Positions 1 to 11,330 of a stretch of DNA of 64,000 nt are shown piece by piece. Position 1 is the first letter of the stretch. The number at the start of each line of letters is the position of its first letter. The notes under the pieces are model-generated. The model did no database searches and had not been told where the DNA came from. It saw only the letters and a list, made by a program, of their open reading frames with translations. This DNA is from Flaccisagitta enflata. Its lineage: Eukaryota > Chaetognatha > Sagittoidea > Aphragmophora. Location of the stretch: assembly GCA_965153355.1 (NCBI GenBank), contig OZ231127.1, positions 92,008,001 through 92,072,000 on the forward strand. Direction: 5' to 3'. The position numbers and the translations under genes were made by a program.

Positions 1-58
1 TCTCTCTTTTGCTCTCTCTCTCTCTCTCTTTCGCTCTCTCTCTCTTTCTTTCTCTCTC
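1..58. repeat. (TC)n microsatellite at window edge
   Basis: Imperfect TC-dinucleotide tract with TTTC interruptions, cut by the window start. No gene is visible in it. Confidence 0.9.
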
Positions 59-239
59 TGTCCACGTTTTCTTCCCATCGTCTTTCATGTCACTGTGATT
101 TTTGTTTGATTTTTGTTGCATACAAAACCTTGTTCTTGACTTGCAGTCGTTTTATTCGGTGCCATATAGTGCTAAGGTATGACGAGAGAAATTTAGCTAC
201 TTTTTCAGATACTTGGAAAAAATTTTAGATATTTTTTAG

Positions 240-449
240 ATACCTAGAGAGCTGCCGGCAGCTACTTGGGCTAGGACCTTGTTGGCGGCCGAGGGCATGA
301 CCCAATCTGGGGTCCTATTTGACGCCAGAATTGATGTAGAGCTCTCACGTCTATCAGATGCATCGGCGATCAATTTTGATGAATTGACATGTTTTATTAT
401 TAGTTATGCATATGGCAAAAGAAGACGTATTCCTCCCCACCCTTCCTGA
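240..449 (+). CDS. possible terminal coding exon, unknown protein
   Basis: A frame stays open for 69 codons from an AG acceptor (TTTTTTAG ending at 239) to a TGA at 447-449. The composition is protein-like, with no low complexity; recognisable stretches read ELPAATWARTLLAAEG and then VLFDARIDVELSRLSDA. It looks like the last exon of a plus-strand gene whose earlier exons lie left of the window. It contains only one late internal ATG, so a start inside this exon is unlikely. I recognise no family. The splice assignment is inferred from sequence alone. Confidence 0.4.
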   Translation: MPRELPAATWARTLLAAEGMTQSGVLFDARIDVELSRLSDASAINFDELTCFIISYAYGKRRRIPPHPS

Positions 450-983
450 GTTGTGTACTGTCTTTAGAACGGAAAGGCTAAGTCGTCGAGAAGGAAATTT
501 CCCTGGCGAACAAATTTTGTTTTTTCCTCAAGTCGTACAGAAAGTAAGAAAAGTGTTGCAATCGTTTGGGACACGACGACTTTGATCGTCGCTTCATGTA
601 TCCAAGAAGAGAATGTCAGGTAATTCAATATTGGCCCGTCAAGTTGATGTCGAGTCAAGATTTATTTTATTTCGAAAATTTTCTATTCATTTTTTTTCTT
701 GCGCACACGATGTAAGAAGTTAGATTGCCAGCTGATGCATTTAAGTAACAGTGGTAAAGCGCCGTCACGCATTCAAATCACACATGAGGCCGTGTATGTG
801 GAATTTTTAGTCCCAGAAACGCATTCATGAGTACGCAAAACCTTTGCAAAATTTGTTTGATGGTATTTTAAGTGACTTTACTATCTGCACTGCTGCCGCA
901 CAACTATCTGCGACAGTTACCCAGCCGGGTTTGTCTCACACAAAAACATATTTGGCCCCCTTTGCTCCTTTTTCTGTATTCAG
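450..983. other. non-coding interval
   Basis: No protein-like frame or repeat structure stands out. Its last part (about 940-983) is pyrimidine-rich and ends in TTTTTCTGTATTCAG, a good 3' splice acceptor for the next exon. Confidence 0.4.
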
Positions 984-1336
984 GTGGTCGAGGAATGTTA
1001 TGGGAGGGAGGAGGAGGAGGAGAAGACCGAGGAGTAGGAAGAGGAAGATCAATTTTCCCAGGTTACATTCCTGGAAGCACGTCTACTACAGCAGGAGCAA
1101 TCCCTGGAGGTCATCAACAGCAACAGAAACTTTCTCAACATCGTCATCATGGTTGGCGGTCTTCGACAAACGCGAGTTTCGTTCCATCTTTGGATTTTGC
1201 AAGTTCACCAGAATCAACTGTAGCGTCATTTTCAACCCGTAAATGTAGTCAGCAAATCAAACAACGACAGCAGCGATCGCCGCTGCGTACTCTGTCATTT
1301 CAATCGACGACGCAATCTCATACTGTATCTCATTAG
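984..1336 (+). CDS. possible terminal exon, Gly- then Ser/Gln-rich C-terminal tail
   Basis: This exon follows a strong acceptor (TTTTTCTGTATTCAG ending at 983) and enters at codon position 2. It runs to a TAG at 1334-1336. The encoded tail has a Gly/Arg-rich segment (GGRGMLWEGGGGGEDRGVG), then IFPGYIPGSTSTTAGAIPGG, a QQQQ run, and a Ser/Thr/Gln-rich end. This is plausible for a disordered C-terminus of an RNA-binding or nuclear protein, but that function is a guess from composition. A second open frame overlaps it and looks like a shadow because it lacks the same transition. No clear AATAAA follows. Upstream exons were not found. Confidence 0.4.
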
Positions 1337-1494
1337 AAGCCTACAAACCGCGCTCAATAACTGCCTGGTGATTCCCCGGGTTAACAACAACAACAACAAC
1401 AACTGTATCTCTCCTTTCTGCATGAAATTATCTAGATCTAAGGCCCCCAATCAATATTGACTCAAACCCGAAAACAATTTGATATCAAAAGCAA

Positions 1495-1790
<296 letters not shown>

Positions 1791-1916
1791 AAATAATGTG
1801 AAAGAAATTGAAATTACATTTATCATCAATGTATCAAGGAATTGGGTGGAGCGCCTAAAAGGAGAAATACAGCACGACCAAAACATTTCTTAAAGGGAAA
1901 TTTGAGCGCTAATTCT

Positions 1917-2764
1917 GCGCTTCGTTCCACGTCTCCGCCGGCCACAAAACCAGTCGCGCAGTCGCAGTTTGTTCAAAAGACGCCTCTCCCTCCGACTCTT
2001 CCCACATCCTCAAATTTGTGGACGAAGTCGCTTCCATTGGCGCATCCGCCAACTTCAACTCCAAACACGACAATGCTTCTGGCCCAGTCCACAACGCCGC
2101 CTCCTCTGCCCTCAATGTCACGAACAATGGCACCACTTCCACTGTCCTCGATGCCACAGGCAACTCGTCGTGCTACGTCCCCAATGCTTCAGACAAAGAC
2201 AACTCGTCCTCCGTCCTCAATGCAACAGACAGCAACACCGCTTCCTCCGTCCTCAATGCAACAGACAACAAGTCATCCTCCTCTGTCCTCAATGTTTCAG
2301 ACAATGACGCCTCTTCTTCAACCCTTTATGTCACGGACAACGACACCGCTTCCTCCGTCTTCGAAGCCACTAACAATTACTCCTCAACCTCTTCCTTCAA
2401 TACTTCTGACAACAACACCTCCTCCTCCGTCCTCAATGCAACAGACAACACCCTTTCCTCCATCTGCAATGACACAGATGACTCGTCCGCAACATCTAAC
2501 CTCAATGACATTAGAACGGCTGCCTCTTCCGTCTTCAACCTCATCGACGCTTCCGCCGCTTCCCTTGTCCACAACCCCCCCCCCGACGGCATTGTCACTT
2601 CATCGACCCGCAACGTCGACGTCAAAGCAGCCATTTCCGTCATCTATAGGCGCGCGAACAGTGCCGCCGCTTCCGCCCTCAATGCCCCAGACAACGCCCA
2701 TACAGGCTTACCCATGCCACGGTTCGACGTATGCATTTTTAAGTGCGTCCTCGCACTTCTATAA
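1917..2764 (+). pseudogene. Ser/Thr/Asn-rich repeat protein fragment with N-glycosylation sequons
   Basis: One of three open plus frames carries imperfect repeats of about 15 residues, typified by SSSVLNATDNNTA. More than a dozen N-x-S/T sequons (NAT, NVT, NVS, NTS) recur at the same place in each unit. Differences between units fall largely at third positions of this frame (Ala and Thr codons vary silently). That favours this frame over the overlapping Pro/Thr/Ser frame reading PPSSMQQTT. The frame opens after a TAA near 1914 with a plausible globular lead-in (CASFHVSAGHKTSRAVAVCS) and has no good ATG before 2018. It runs straight into a hairpin-ended mobile element at 2736, so the true C-terminus is lost. 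A secreted or surface mucin-like protein is a reasonable inference. No family was recognised. Confidence 0.4.
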
Positions 2765-3055
2765 GAGGTCATGTCGGTTGGTCGGTTGGTCGGTTGGTCG
2801 GTCGGTCCGTTGGTCGGTCGGTCGGTCACGCAAACGTTTGAAATGCGCAAAAAGGCTGATTCTGACGAATTTCTTCATTCCTATCACCTTTCATGCCTCG
2901 CTACATTCATATTCATTCGTTCATTCATTCATTCATTCATTCATTCATTCATTCATTCATTCATTCATTCATATATTCATTCATTCATATAAAACGTTCA
3001 TTCACAAAATCTTAATCAAGCGAGGCGCACTCATTGGCCTTCACTTGGCCTTGTT
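2736..3055 (-). mobile_element. hairpin-ended rolling-circle-like element, AAGTGCG subfamily
   Basis: In minus orientation the element ends in a perfect hairpin AAGTGCG-TCCT-CGCACTT at 2741-2758, preceded by TTTTT and followed by TCTATAAGAGG. It closes with TTGGCCTTGTTT near 3055. The body contains a GGTCGGTTGGTCGG minisatellite and an (ATTC)n array at about 2917-2985. The far end carries AGTGCGCCTCGC, matching the hairpin signature AAGTGCGTCCTCGC. A copy of the same subfamily lies at 35456-35711 in the opposite orientation. Confidence 0.75.
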
Positions 3056-3072
3056 TATGTCTATGTGCGCTC

Positions 3073-3074
<2 letters not shown>

Positions 3075-3149
<75 letters not shown>

Positions 3150-3170
3150 TGTGTGTGTGTGTGTGTGTTA
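3075..3170. repeat. (TG)n microsatellite
   Basis: Nearly pure TG dinucleotide with one TCTG interruption. Val-Cys frames here are artefacts. Confidence 0.97.
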
Positions 3171-3251
3171 GTTTGAAAATTTGTAGACGAAGATTAAATG
3201 AAGGAAAGAAGAAGGAGAAGAAGAAGAAGAAGGAGAAGAAGAAAAAAAAAA

Positions 3252-3421
3252 GTGACGCGGGGTCACAATATTGTTGCAGATGGGTGGGCAGGGGCTTTCA
3301 ACCCCTCAACCTACCACACACACTCAATCATATGCAAAAAGTATTCAAAAACGCTCATGCTGACGGACCGCTGGACGGACGGACAAAGCCTCTTAAAGAG
3401 TTGCGCGTCCGTAACTAAAAA
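3252..3421 (+). mobile_element. hairpin-ended element, GTGAC-leader subfamily
   Basis: The 5' part has a small hairpin (GTGACgcggGGTCAC) and then GGGTGGGCAGGGGC, the conserved subterminal block of the family. The 3' part has GACGGACC repeats and ends AAGCCTCTTAAAGAGTTGCGCGTCCGTAACTAAAAAA. The 5' boundary is uncertain because it abuts a poly-A/AAG stretch. Its closest relative is the copy at 32071-32295. Confidence 0.6.
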
Positions 3422-3499
3422 AGAAAATAGATTAGATACACGGTTGTTCCAGCTGTCCAGTTGCGCGTGATTATCAGAAATCAGTCGGGTTACGGGATG

Positions 3500-3502
<3 letters not shown>

Positions 3503-3562
<60 letters not shown>
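3503..3562. repeat. (GA)n microsatellite
   Basis: About 30 GA units, uninterrupted. Confidence 0.97.
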
Positions 3563-3564
<2 letters not shown>

Positions 3565-4006
3565 TGTGATATAAAAGTCGGGTTTGTCGATATGCAAAAG
3601 AGTTTTTGATAAGACATTAAAAGGAATCCTAAAATCTTCATGTTTAATGATTATACTCATCATACAATGTGAGAGAAATAAAAAGCAGAAAATGAAACAT
3701 ACCGCAACTATAACAGTACAATCTATCAACTTAAAATCTCTTGTTTTTTATTGTTCAAAATTTATTCATCTTTAATTTTTTAAGAACTTTTCTAGCTGAT
3801 TATTTGTATATTGTTGTGTTGTCGATTGTATATCAATGCTATTGTTTATAAACATAATAAAGTTCAAACACTTAAATATTTTGATGCTAATTGTAGTTGT
3901 AGTTAGGTAAAAATCATTTATTTATAAAAAAAATCTTAAAAAAAGAAATAATATCTTATCTTTATCATACAAGTCTCATTTACAAAAAAAATGGGGATGA
4001 ATCATA
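3563..4006. other. AT-rich non-coding interval
   Basis: AT-rich sequence without a protein-like frame or clear repeat. Confidence 0.5.
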
Positions 4007-4390
4007 AACAAGCCCAAGAGGGCAAAAATCGCATACATCAAGAAATGACAAACAAAAGGCTGCGCGATATGTATTGATACAATGTTGATACAATGTCGAT
4101 AAGATATCAAGACAATATCGATACAATATCGATGCGATACAATACCTAAAAATACCCAAAAATACCAAAAAATACCCAAAAGTACCCAAAAATATCTAAA
4201 AGTACCCTAAAGTACCCTAAGCACCCAGAAAAACTTAAGTACCCTAAAGTACCCTGAAATACCCTAGAGTACCTTAAATTACCTAAAAAAAACCTTTAAA
4301 AAACCTCAAAAATATGACGGACCGACGGACGGACCTACCGACCTAGCAACCAACATGGCAAAGTGTAGAGTCGCGTGCTCACGACTAAAA
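4007..4390 (+). mobile_element. probable hairpin-ended element with ATACCC minisatellite
   Basis: Starts AAACAAGCCCAAGAGGGC and ends GTGTAGAGTCGCGTGCTCACGACTAAAAA, matching both ends of the dispersed family. The body holds GATACAAT(G/A)TCGATA repeats (about 4074-4140) and AAAATACCCAAA/AGTACCCTAA repeats (about 4140-4280). The 5' signature is too diverged to pair with the 3' hairpin, so joining the two ends is an inference. Confidence 0.5.
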
Positions 4391-4450
4391 ATATTATTAT
4401 TTCTAACAATCTATTTTTGTGCTTAAGAAAATTGAAGATGAATGAAAATT

Positions 4451-4900
4451 AAGAAGGCTAACACCTTCAAGTCGCGTGCGGGACATTATAACTTAAGAAG
4501 GCTTAAATTCACTTTAAATGACTCAGGATGACATAAGGGGTTGTTTCATTGGGAAAATCATTGAGATTTTACATATCTCAATAATATCTGGATAATACGT
4601 CCAGTGCAAACACCTTTTTTAAATGACTGAAAATGATGTGAAGGACATAAGATGATGCAAAATGATTCAAATGATGAAATTGATTGACTGAAATAACTCA
4701 ATATAACTTAATATGACTTAAAGTGGTGTAAAATGACTAAGAATAACTAAAAATAACTTATAATGACTAAAAATAACTAAAAACAACTTAAAGAAATAAA
4801 AAAAAATTTGATGGACCGACCGCTGGACCGACCGCTGGACCGACCAATGGACCAACCAACGGACAAAGCGGGTTGTCGAGTCATGTGCACACGACTAAAA
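4451..4900 (+). mobile_element. hairpin-ended element with ATGACTTAA minisatellite
   Basis: The 5' end reads AAGGCTAACACCTTCAAGTCGCGTGCGGGAC. The 3' end has a GACCGACC(AATGG) array, GACAAAGCGGG and the imperfect hairpin AGTCATGTGCACACGACT followed by AAAAA. The interior is TGACTTAAAATGACT-type repeat, shared with the much longer element at 44292-45917 and with 62310-62826. Confidence 0.7.
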
Positions 4901-5178
4901 AAATGAAAATACTTGAGTAAAAAAAAACTTAGGTTTACTCTTTCTGATAGTCAGAACAAAAATACTTCTGCATACTGATACACCCAACTACCATAGTTGT
5001 TGGACACGGGCATGCAGGCGAAAATCTACAAATAGTGAACCAACTAACAGAAAGACAGACCGGCTCACAAATATACAAAGAGACCAATAGACCAATAGAC
5101 TACGGAAAACAAGATGGGAAATAATCGACGATAATTAAGGTTAACAGACAATTCTCTTCTATCTTGTATTGAAATCAG

Positions 5179-5770
5179 ACTTCACAAAGCCGTTTAGTGA
5201 CGAGGTGGGCAAGTCGAATGTTCGTTTCTCATTCCGAATTGACAACGCCGCCACTTGCGATCCAGAACATCATTCGGACGAGGAGGTCATCGAACTTTCT
5301 GCGCGCGAAAGCAACGGCGCCGGAAACTTGGCTCGCTTGACGACAAGTGACATCGAGGTCATTGTGGAAGATGAAGTGGAGACTTTAGCAGAAGATGGAG
5401 AAGAGGAAGGAGAAGAGGTGGCTGTTAGGCCTCAAGAAAGAATGCAGCAGGTATGTAGACAACCATGATCTCAAGTATATTGTTTGCACTCATGAAGATT
5501 ATGTATTGGTCGTGGTCCTTATATAAAGAAAGCGTACTTTTTCTGATAAAGTTTGCTATCTGTTTTATGAATCAGGAGTTGGAGGTGCCTCACATTGTGC
5601 CACGATCAATCGATGCGAAACACGCAGCTTTCTCAATTGCGGCTTCGGGAGAATTTTGGATGGAGAAAGGACTGGAAGCAGACAAACATTATCAAGACAT
5701 CGAGGAAGAACTCAGTGGCTGTTATGTCGCAATCATCGCTTCTTTTTTTTTGTTTCGTTGTATATTGTAA
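5179..5770 (+). CDS. 3' end of a spliced host gene: two exons and one phase-0 intron
   Basis: Exon A (5179-5450) follows the acceptor TTCTCTTCTATCTTGTATTGAAATCAG and enters at codon position 2. The intron (5451-5575) starts GTATGT after CAG and ends TTTTATGAATCAG. Exon B (5576-5770) continues in the same frame to TAA. Exon A encodes KPFSDEVGKSNVRFSFRID, then an acidic stretch (EVIVEDEVETLAEDGEEEGEE). Exon B encodes HIVPRSIDAKHAAFSIAASG, FWMEKGLEADKHY and QDIEEELSG, and ends in a short hydrophobic tail. An AATAAA lies at 5865-5870. The codons look ordinary, unlike the surrounding repeats. This is the most convincing host coding sequence in the window. Upstream exons were not found, and I recognise no family. 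Confidence 0.6.
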
Positions 5771-5864
5771 TAGGCTGATAGACGTCCAAAGTAAAAAGAC
5801 ACTCAACGCGCTCATTGATTCATATGCGTTAGTTCACTGATGCTTGTAGTCTCTTTTTCAATGA

Positions 5865-5870
5865 AATAAA
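5865..5870 (+). promoter_or_regulatory. poly(A) signal AATAAA
   Basis: Canonical AATAAA 95 nt after the stop codon of the gene ending at 5770. Confidence 0.55.
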
Positions 5871-6500
5871 TAGAAAATTGTTTGAACTAATTTCATTTAA
5901 CCAAAAGAATATCAGACCACGTGGGGCACATGTATTCAGTATTCCAAATGGTACATTACAAAGTTGCATCAAAATATGATATCACCCCATCTCAAAGCTT
6001 CACGCGTCTTTCGTGCTTATGCTAATTTGCATAATGCCGTCCACAATTAAGATGTCACAAGATTAAGTATAAACAGTAAAAACGTATTTTCAACATCCCT
6101 GGCATTCAATTTAAGGCTGATATTAACATCGACTGCTAGAATTGACTGAAAGCAAGAAAAAAAGTTGTGATAACTTGTCGTAAAGGCCCAATAAAGTGTT
6201 TGCAATGAATCAGTTCATAAAAAAAGACTAGTTGAATACGGTAAGCACTCGATCAGGCCGGTCAAAACCATTAGCCTTCGATCCATATGTCAAGTTATTC
6301 ATTCTACAGATCAACCCCAAGTCATGTCTTTCAAAGAGCAATCGATGCCGCACAAAATGAGCGTGCGGATGTCATATTGATTTAAGCAGTGCCATATCAT
6401 GACCGGGGAAGACTTGAACACTGATACTTTCTGCAAGCAGCTGTACATTGATTGCTAGGAGAGTAGATCCGTAGATAACTTCTGGGAGCTCTGCTAGCAA
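5871..6500. other. non-coding interval
   Basis: No protein-like frame, mobile-element end or tandem repeat recognised. Confidence 0.5.
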
Positions 6501-6507
6501 ATGGCCT

Positions 6508-6695
6508 GCGCATCCATACACTACACACATAAACGCATGCTTACACGCATACGCATGCTTACACGCACAAGCATGCTTACACGCGTACGCATGCTTACAA
6601 GTATACGCATGTTTACAAGTATACGCAAGCTTACAACTCATACAAGCATCCGCATGCTTACAAGCATACGCTTTCTCACAAGCTTACACGCAGCT
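6508..6695. repeat. minisatellite of about 16-18 bp built on GCATGC
   Basis: Imperfect tandem copies of ACACGCATACGCATGCTT with internal palindromes GCATGC and AAGCTT. The short Lys/Thr-rich and Cys-Lys-His-Ala frames on the two strands reflect the repeat. Confidence 0.85.
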
Positions 6696-7104
6696 TAGGA
6701 TTTAGTTCTAAAACGTGCTAAAACGTGAAGCGCAGCCGTCAAAGAGATAGAAGAACAAAAATCCAGCGCATATGTCTTGTATACCGGATAGTAATCATAT
6801 ACACTCCTTTTACATCTAAAATCTTTTTCATATACATACACTTGGTTTATGTACATTTCGTAGATGAACAACAACAACAACCACGCACATCAATGCTCTA
6901 CTTTACGAGATGAAAAGCGCGAGAAAGAGAAAGGGAAAAGGTTGCAGAGGGAGAAAGAAAAACATCAGCATGAAAGATTATTAATATTCATGACAAAAAT
7001 TAGCAACAAAAATCCCGAAATTCGTTGATAAAATGGTAACCAAGCTGATGAAACAGAGTCGGAAAGTTTTAACGCGCTAATATATGAAACTCGTAGCGCA
7101 CCTG

Positions 7105-7240
7105 AGCACTTTTTGGAGAGAGACAGAGAGAGACCCAGACAGAAAGACAGACAGACAGACCAGACAGACAAACAGACAGACCAGACAGACAAACAGGAAA
7201 ACAAACAAACAAACTAAAAAAGACAAACGAACAGACGGAG
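7105..7240. repeat. CAGA-type repeats
   Basis: Degenerate (CAGA)n and AGACCAGACAGACAAA units. Cys/Leu/Ser-rich frames on the minus strand are artefacts. Confidence 0.9.
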
Positions 7241-9040
7241 AAGGAAAACGAGAATAGCGAGCACGCGAGCCAATACGAACCAATACATATGAATTCTGAG
7301 CTATCTGCCTTTTTGCTGATTAACTTAAATTTTTCAAGTGTTCGTTTTTGTTGCACATTGCTAATCTTATCATATTAGTTTCCGTGGATAGCCTGTTGTC
7401 GCCATCTTACCCAGTTAGCATCTGTTTCATGTAATGTAATGTTGTCCAAGTCATATACTTGCACCTGCGCAAATCATGAAATACAGAAAACAAATGTGTC
7501 AAACAAAGCACTTACTAATAGTAGGAACGTTTGCTCAGCTGTTTCAGGGATAAAGCATCATGGAAAAAAGTTGACTGAAATTTTCAATGTGCTCATATTA
7601 CTGAATTTTTTTGTTACAAATGCTTGAATAGTGATTATACCAAGTTGGTTCAGCATCATAAGACCCAAAATAACAAGATTGACCATTTTTTGTCGCATTA
7701 AAAATCTTCATTAATTCAGGATTAAGAATACCATGATAGAAACTTTAATTACGCAAACAAAAGAGCCTGTACTCGGCTGTACTCTTGGGGATTGAACAAT
7801 ATAACAATGCTGATTGCAAATCTATCTTCAGAAAACATTTCAATTAATCCTGAATAACGCTGTAGTTCTATAAAATTGGCCCATTTAGATAATAAATTTG
7901 TATTTTGATGTCTATGAATTGTTATAGATTTGTATAGGTATGTATTACAGTTGTGTGCAGGTTGTCCCATACCTGTCACACCAAAATGTCAATCTTAACC
8001 TAAAATGCCCAGGGTTGACCTCTAGATGTCCTACACTTGTCCTAGTATTGTTCAAGGGTTATTTTAGAAATCCTCAGCTTTGTCTCAGATGTTCAAGGTA
8101 CAGATGCGAAGAGTACATGTATATGATGAGAGGTGTGGAGGGCCCAAAAGCTATAGCAGCCTCTTGATGGACAACCAACTTACCAACAAACCAACCAACC
8201 AACAAATAAATCAATTGACCTAGCATTGAATAGCAACTGACAAAAAGATATTCCTTCAAATCAAATCAAATGCCACCAAGACAACTTATAGTCATTTATA
8301 CTACACACCTGTAAAAAATAGGAGGTAAAGAAGTGCCAAAAGTACAGGGAGTACCACGCCAAACAAGACCAAAGAAGACAATTCATCTCAGCTTCTACAA
8401 ATGGTAAAATGATTCTGTAAACAGGTTCAAAAAGCTCTTGAAAAACAATTTTTTTATCTGTGTTTTGCCAAAGTTTCATTAAACAAACTGAATCCTTTTG
8501 TATTGTTTAAAGCAAAGTATGGTTTTTACTCTGAGTTTTTGCTTGTTTTGTTGTGTAATGTGTAGAATCCTTTCATCCTACTGTCATTTCCAAACAAAGG
8601 GTGCTACAGTCCTGGCAATGGTCTTGAATAAAAGATATTGTGAGGTGGAATTGTACCTGTGCAAAAAATGAAAAATTGTACAATATTGACTGGGTCCAGA
8701 GACGTTTTCTTTTGTAAGTTTCATCACAAAAAAGTTTTATGTGCATTAACAATGCCTTCGATAATTATATTGAATGACACAATTTTGACAAAGGTCATGA
8801 GGGAATCCTATTCTTTCGTGTCCTAGCATAACTGACAAACATTTCTGACCATTTTTTGTCATCAAAATCTGTAAATGGCATGGAAAATCTAAGGAAAAAC
8901 CTTGTACTGGGGTAGACATTACCATTTTTTGCTAAAAAAAGGCATTTTTTCATGGTTTTCTCAAAGATATATGATACCCATAGCTAGCAAAAGTCTGTAT
9001 CATTCAAGAATCATTTAAAGTTATCTCTAAGAAATGATTT
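7241..9040. other. long AT-rich interval without genes
   Basis: About 1.8 kb with no protein-like frame. Its right end (from about 9040) has the right terminus of a mariner-like foldback family. The matching left terminus was not found, so this interval may be that element's decayed body. Confidence 0.45.
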
Positions 9041-9103
9041 TGCACTTCTAGAAGCAGAAATACATCTCTTTTTTTTGTCCTGTTTGATGTGAAACACCCT
9101 GTA
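9041..9103. mobile_element. single terminus of TA-flanked CAGGGTGTTTCAC family
   Basis: CTAGAAGCAGAAATA followed by GTGAAACACCCTGTATA matches the right terminus at 55905-55967. The opposite terminus is missing, so this is a solo or broken end. Confidence 0.55.
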
Positions 9104-9485
9104 TAGGCGGTTTAAGCAACCCCCACGCCCTCAATAGCTAAGTTTCATCCTCTATTCAAAATGGATAGTGGGATTATGATAACTAAATGTGTTATTTACA
9201 GTTCAACAGGCCACACAACTAGCAAATGCCAACTTATGATCACATGTTCAAAACAAAACACAGAATTATGTCAAGGTACCCAGCTTAAGGGCAATGACAC
9301 TATACCCTCTTTGCTTCACACTGTAACAGTTATTTTCACATTTCATCACACATTTATGTTTTCCTTTAACTTCGCCTAATTGCAAAAACAACAAAATTTG
9401 ATTATGCAAATACTTAAAAATCACTGCTATTTGGCGTGCATCATTTCTATTGCCCTGTGGTTGATTTTGACGTTATTTTAGAATA

Positions 9486-9686
9486 AAACAAGGGCGTATA
9501 CATGGCTACCGAAGTCGCGTGTGGGTGGGCAGGGGCAGTGTTAAAAAAAGGGTTTTCAGGTAATTGGGCAGGAGCAGTAACGCAAAAAAACGCCTGTTGA
9601 CGCCAAAAAAAGCTAACGCGGACTGACCGACGGACCAACCAACAGACATAGCGGGTCATAGAGTTGGGTAGCATGTGACTAAAAAA
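9486..9686 (+). mobile_element. hairpin-ended element, AAGTCGCGTG subfamily
   Basis: 5' AACAAGGGCGTATACATGGCTACCGAAGTCGCGTGTGGGTGGGCAGGGGCAGT. 3' GACCGACGGACCAACC, GACATAGCGGG and a decayed hairpin GTAGCATGTGACTAAAAAA. Confidence 0.75.
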
Positions 9687-10062
9687 CAAAATACAGCTTT
9701 TTTGAGTGTGATAAAGATTTTTCTCATAGTTGATGACATATAAGACCCTTTTTTATGCAAATAATATAAATAACATCAAGGACAAAGTAAGTGACACATT
9801 TATCTAAACTATGGCTATCACTCTTTGATGTGAAATAACATGCAAAATGAAATAAAACAGGTGTTGTGGGGTATCAAATGAAAGCCCTTACAATTCTGCA
9901 TCGATTGATACCCATAATGGGGAGTTTGATGAGAACAAAAATTTTCATCATACTTCCCTACACTTACATTTCCAACCTATGATACGAATATGATGAAGTG
10001 ATGTAATATGAATAGTTTTTGTTGATAAGACACTTAGTCACCATGAATGGAACCGTTTTAGA

Positions 10063-10227
10063 AAAACAAGGCCGGATACACGGCTACCCCAGTCGCGTGC
10101 GGGTTAATTGGTCATTTGGGCAGGAGTAGTGTGGCCAGAGACGGCAAAAAAACAAAAAACAAAAAAGATATAGTGTAACAGACCGACGAAAGGACCGACG
10201 GATAGACCGACGTAGCACGCGATTAAA
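10063..10227 (+). mobile_element. hairpin-ended element
   Basis: AAAACAAGGCCGGATACACGGCTACCCCAGTCGCGTGCGGG start, a GGCCG...CGGCT mini-hairpin, then GACCGACGAAAGGACCGACGG and CGTAGCACGCGATTAAA. The last part of the 3' hairpin is mutated (GATT for GACT). Confidence 0.75.
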
Positions 10228-10404
10228 CAGTCATCCAAGGATCGTACATGGTCACCGCTACCCAGCATTTTGGCTTGTGAGGCTGAAAAAAGTCGTGAAG
10301 AAGGGGGGGGCGGGAGACGGGATGCCTACAGTTTACCCATATGCTTTAGTAAGAGGCTGCCTAAAATGGCGCAATATTTTACTCTAGGAGATGCCTTGCC
10401 TTTT

Positions 10405-10656
10405 GAACATGGCCGGATACACGGCTACCCAAGTCGCGTGCGGTTGGGCAGGAGCTGTAACCCCAAAACCGCCCATACACGCCGAAAAAGCAGTGTTATT
10501 GACGGACGGACGGACGGACGGACGGACGGATGGACGGACGGATGGATGGACGGACGGACGGACGGACGGACGGACGGACGGACGGACGGACGGACGGACG
10601 GACGGACGGACGGACAGAGCGGGTTGTAGAGTAGCGTGCAGGCGACTAAAAAAAAA
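10405..10656 (+). mobile_element. hairpin-ended element with expanded GACG array
   Basis: Start ATGGCCGGATACACGGCTACCCAAGTCGCGTGCGG, middle (GACG)n expanded over about 10500-10616, then GAGCGGGTTGTAGAGTAGCGTGCAGGCGACTAAAAAA. The Arg/Thr/Asp/Gly-rich and Pro-Ser-Val-Arg frames here are repeat artefacts. Confidence 0.8.
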
Positions 10657-10713
10657 TTCAAACGAAGACACAACCAGAATGGTTCCACATTCCATCGCGT
10701 TATTGGCAAATGG

Positions 10714-10786
10714 CAATAGATTCGCATTTTGATTCGCATTTTGGTTCGCATTTTGATTCGCGTTTTGATTCGCATTTTGGTTCGCT
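10714..10786. repeat. 12-bp minisatellite GATTCGCATTTT
   Basis: Six tandem 12-nt units alternating GATTCGCATTTT and GGTTCGCATTTT. Confidence 0.9.
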
Positions 10787-10960
10787 CCGCTTTTCCTGGT
10801 GTAAATTTCTTTGCGTTCGTTATCCTGAGATAACCCCAAGTGCACTTAATGTACACCTGATCTTGGCAACGCCAACTGGATACATTAATATCAGACGGAT
10901 TCATGTCAGCCAATCATCATTAGGCTTATTGACAGATAATGTGTTAATCACTTGATTTGA

Positions 10961-11240
<280 letters not shown>

Positions 11241-11330
11241 AACAGCGGGAGTGTCTTATGCGGTCGTCGTGCGTCTCTGGCCCCAAGTGACAGGATTTGT
11301 TACGTATACGTCATGAAAGATGGTCAACAA

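Noticed and set aside
1842-2763. Overlapping Pro/Thr/Ser frame (PPSSMQQTT)
   Set aside because: Substitutions between repeat units change this frame but are mostly silent in the sequon-bearing frame.
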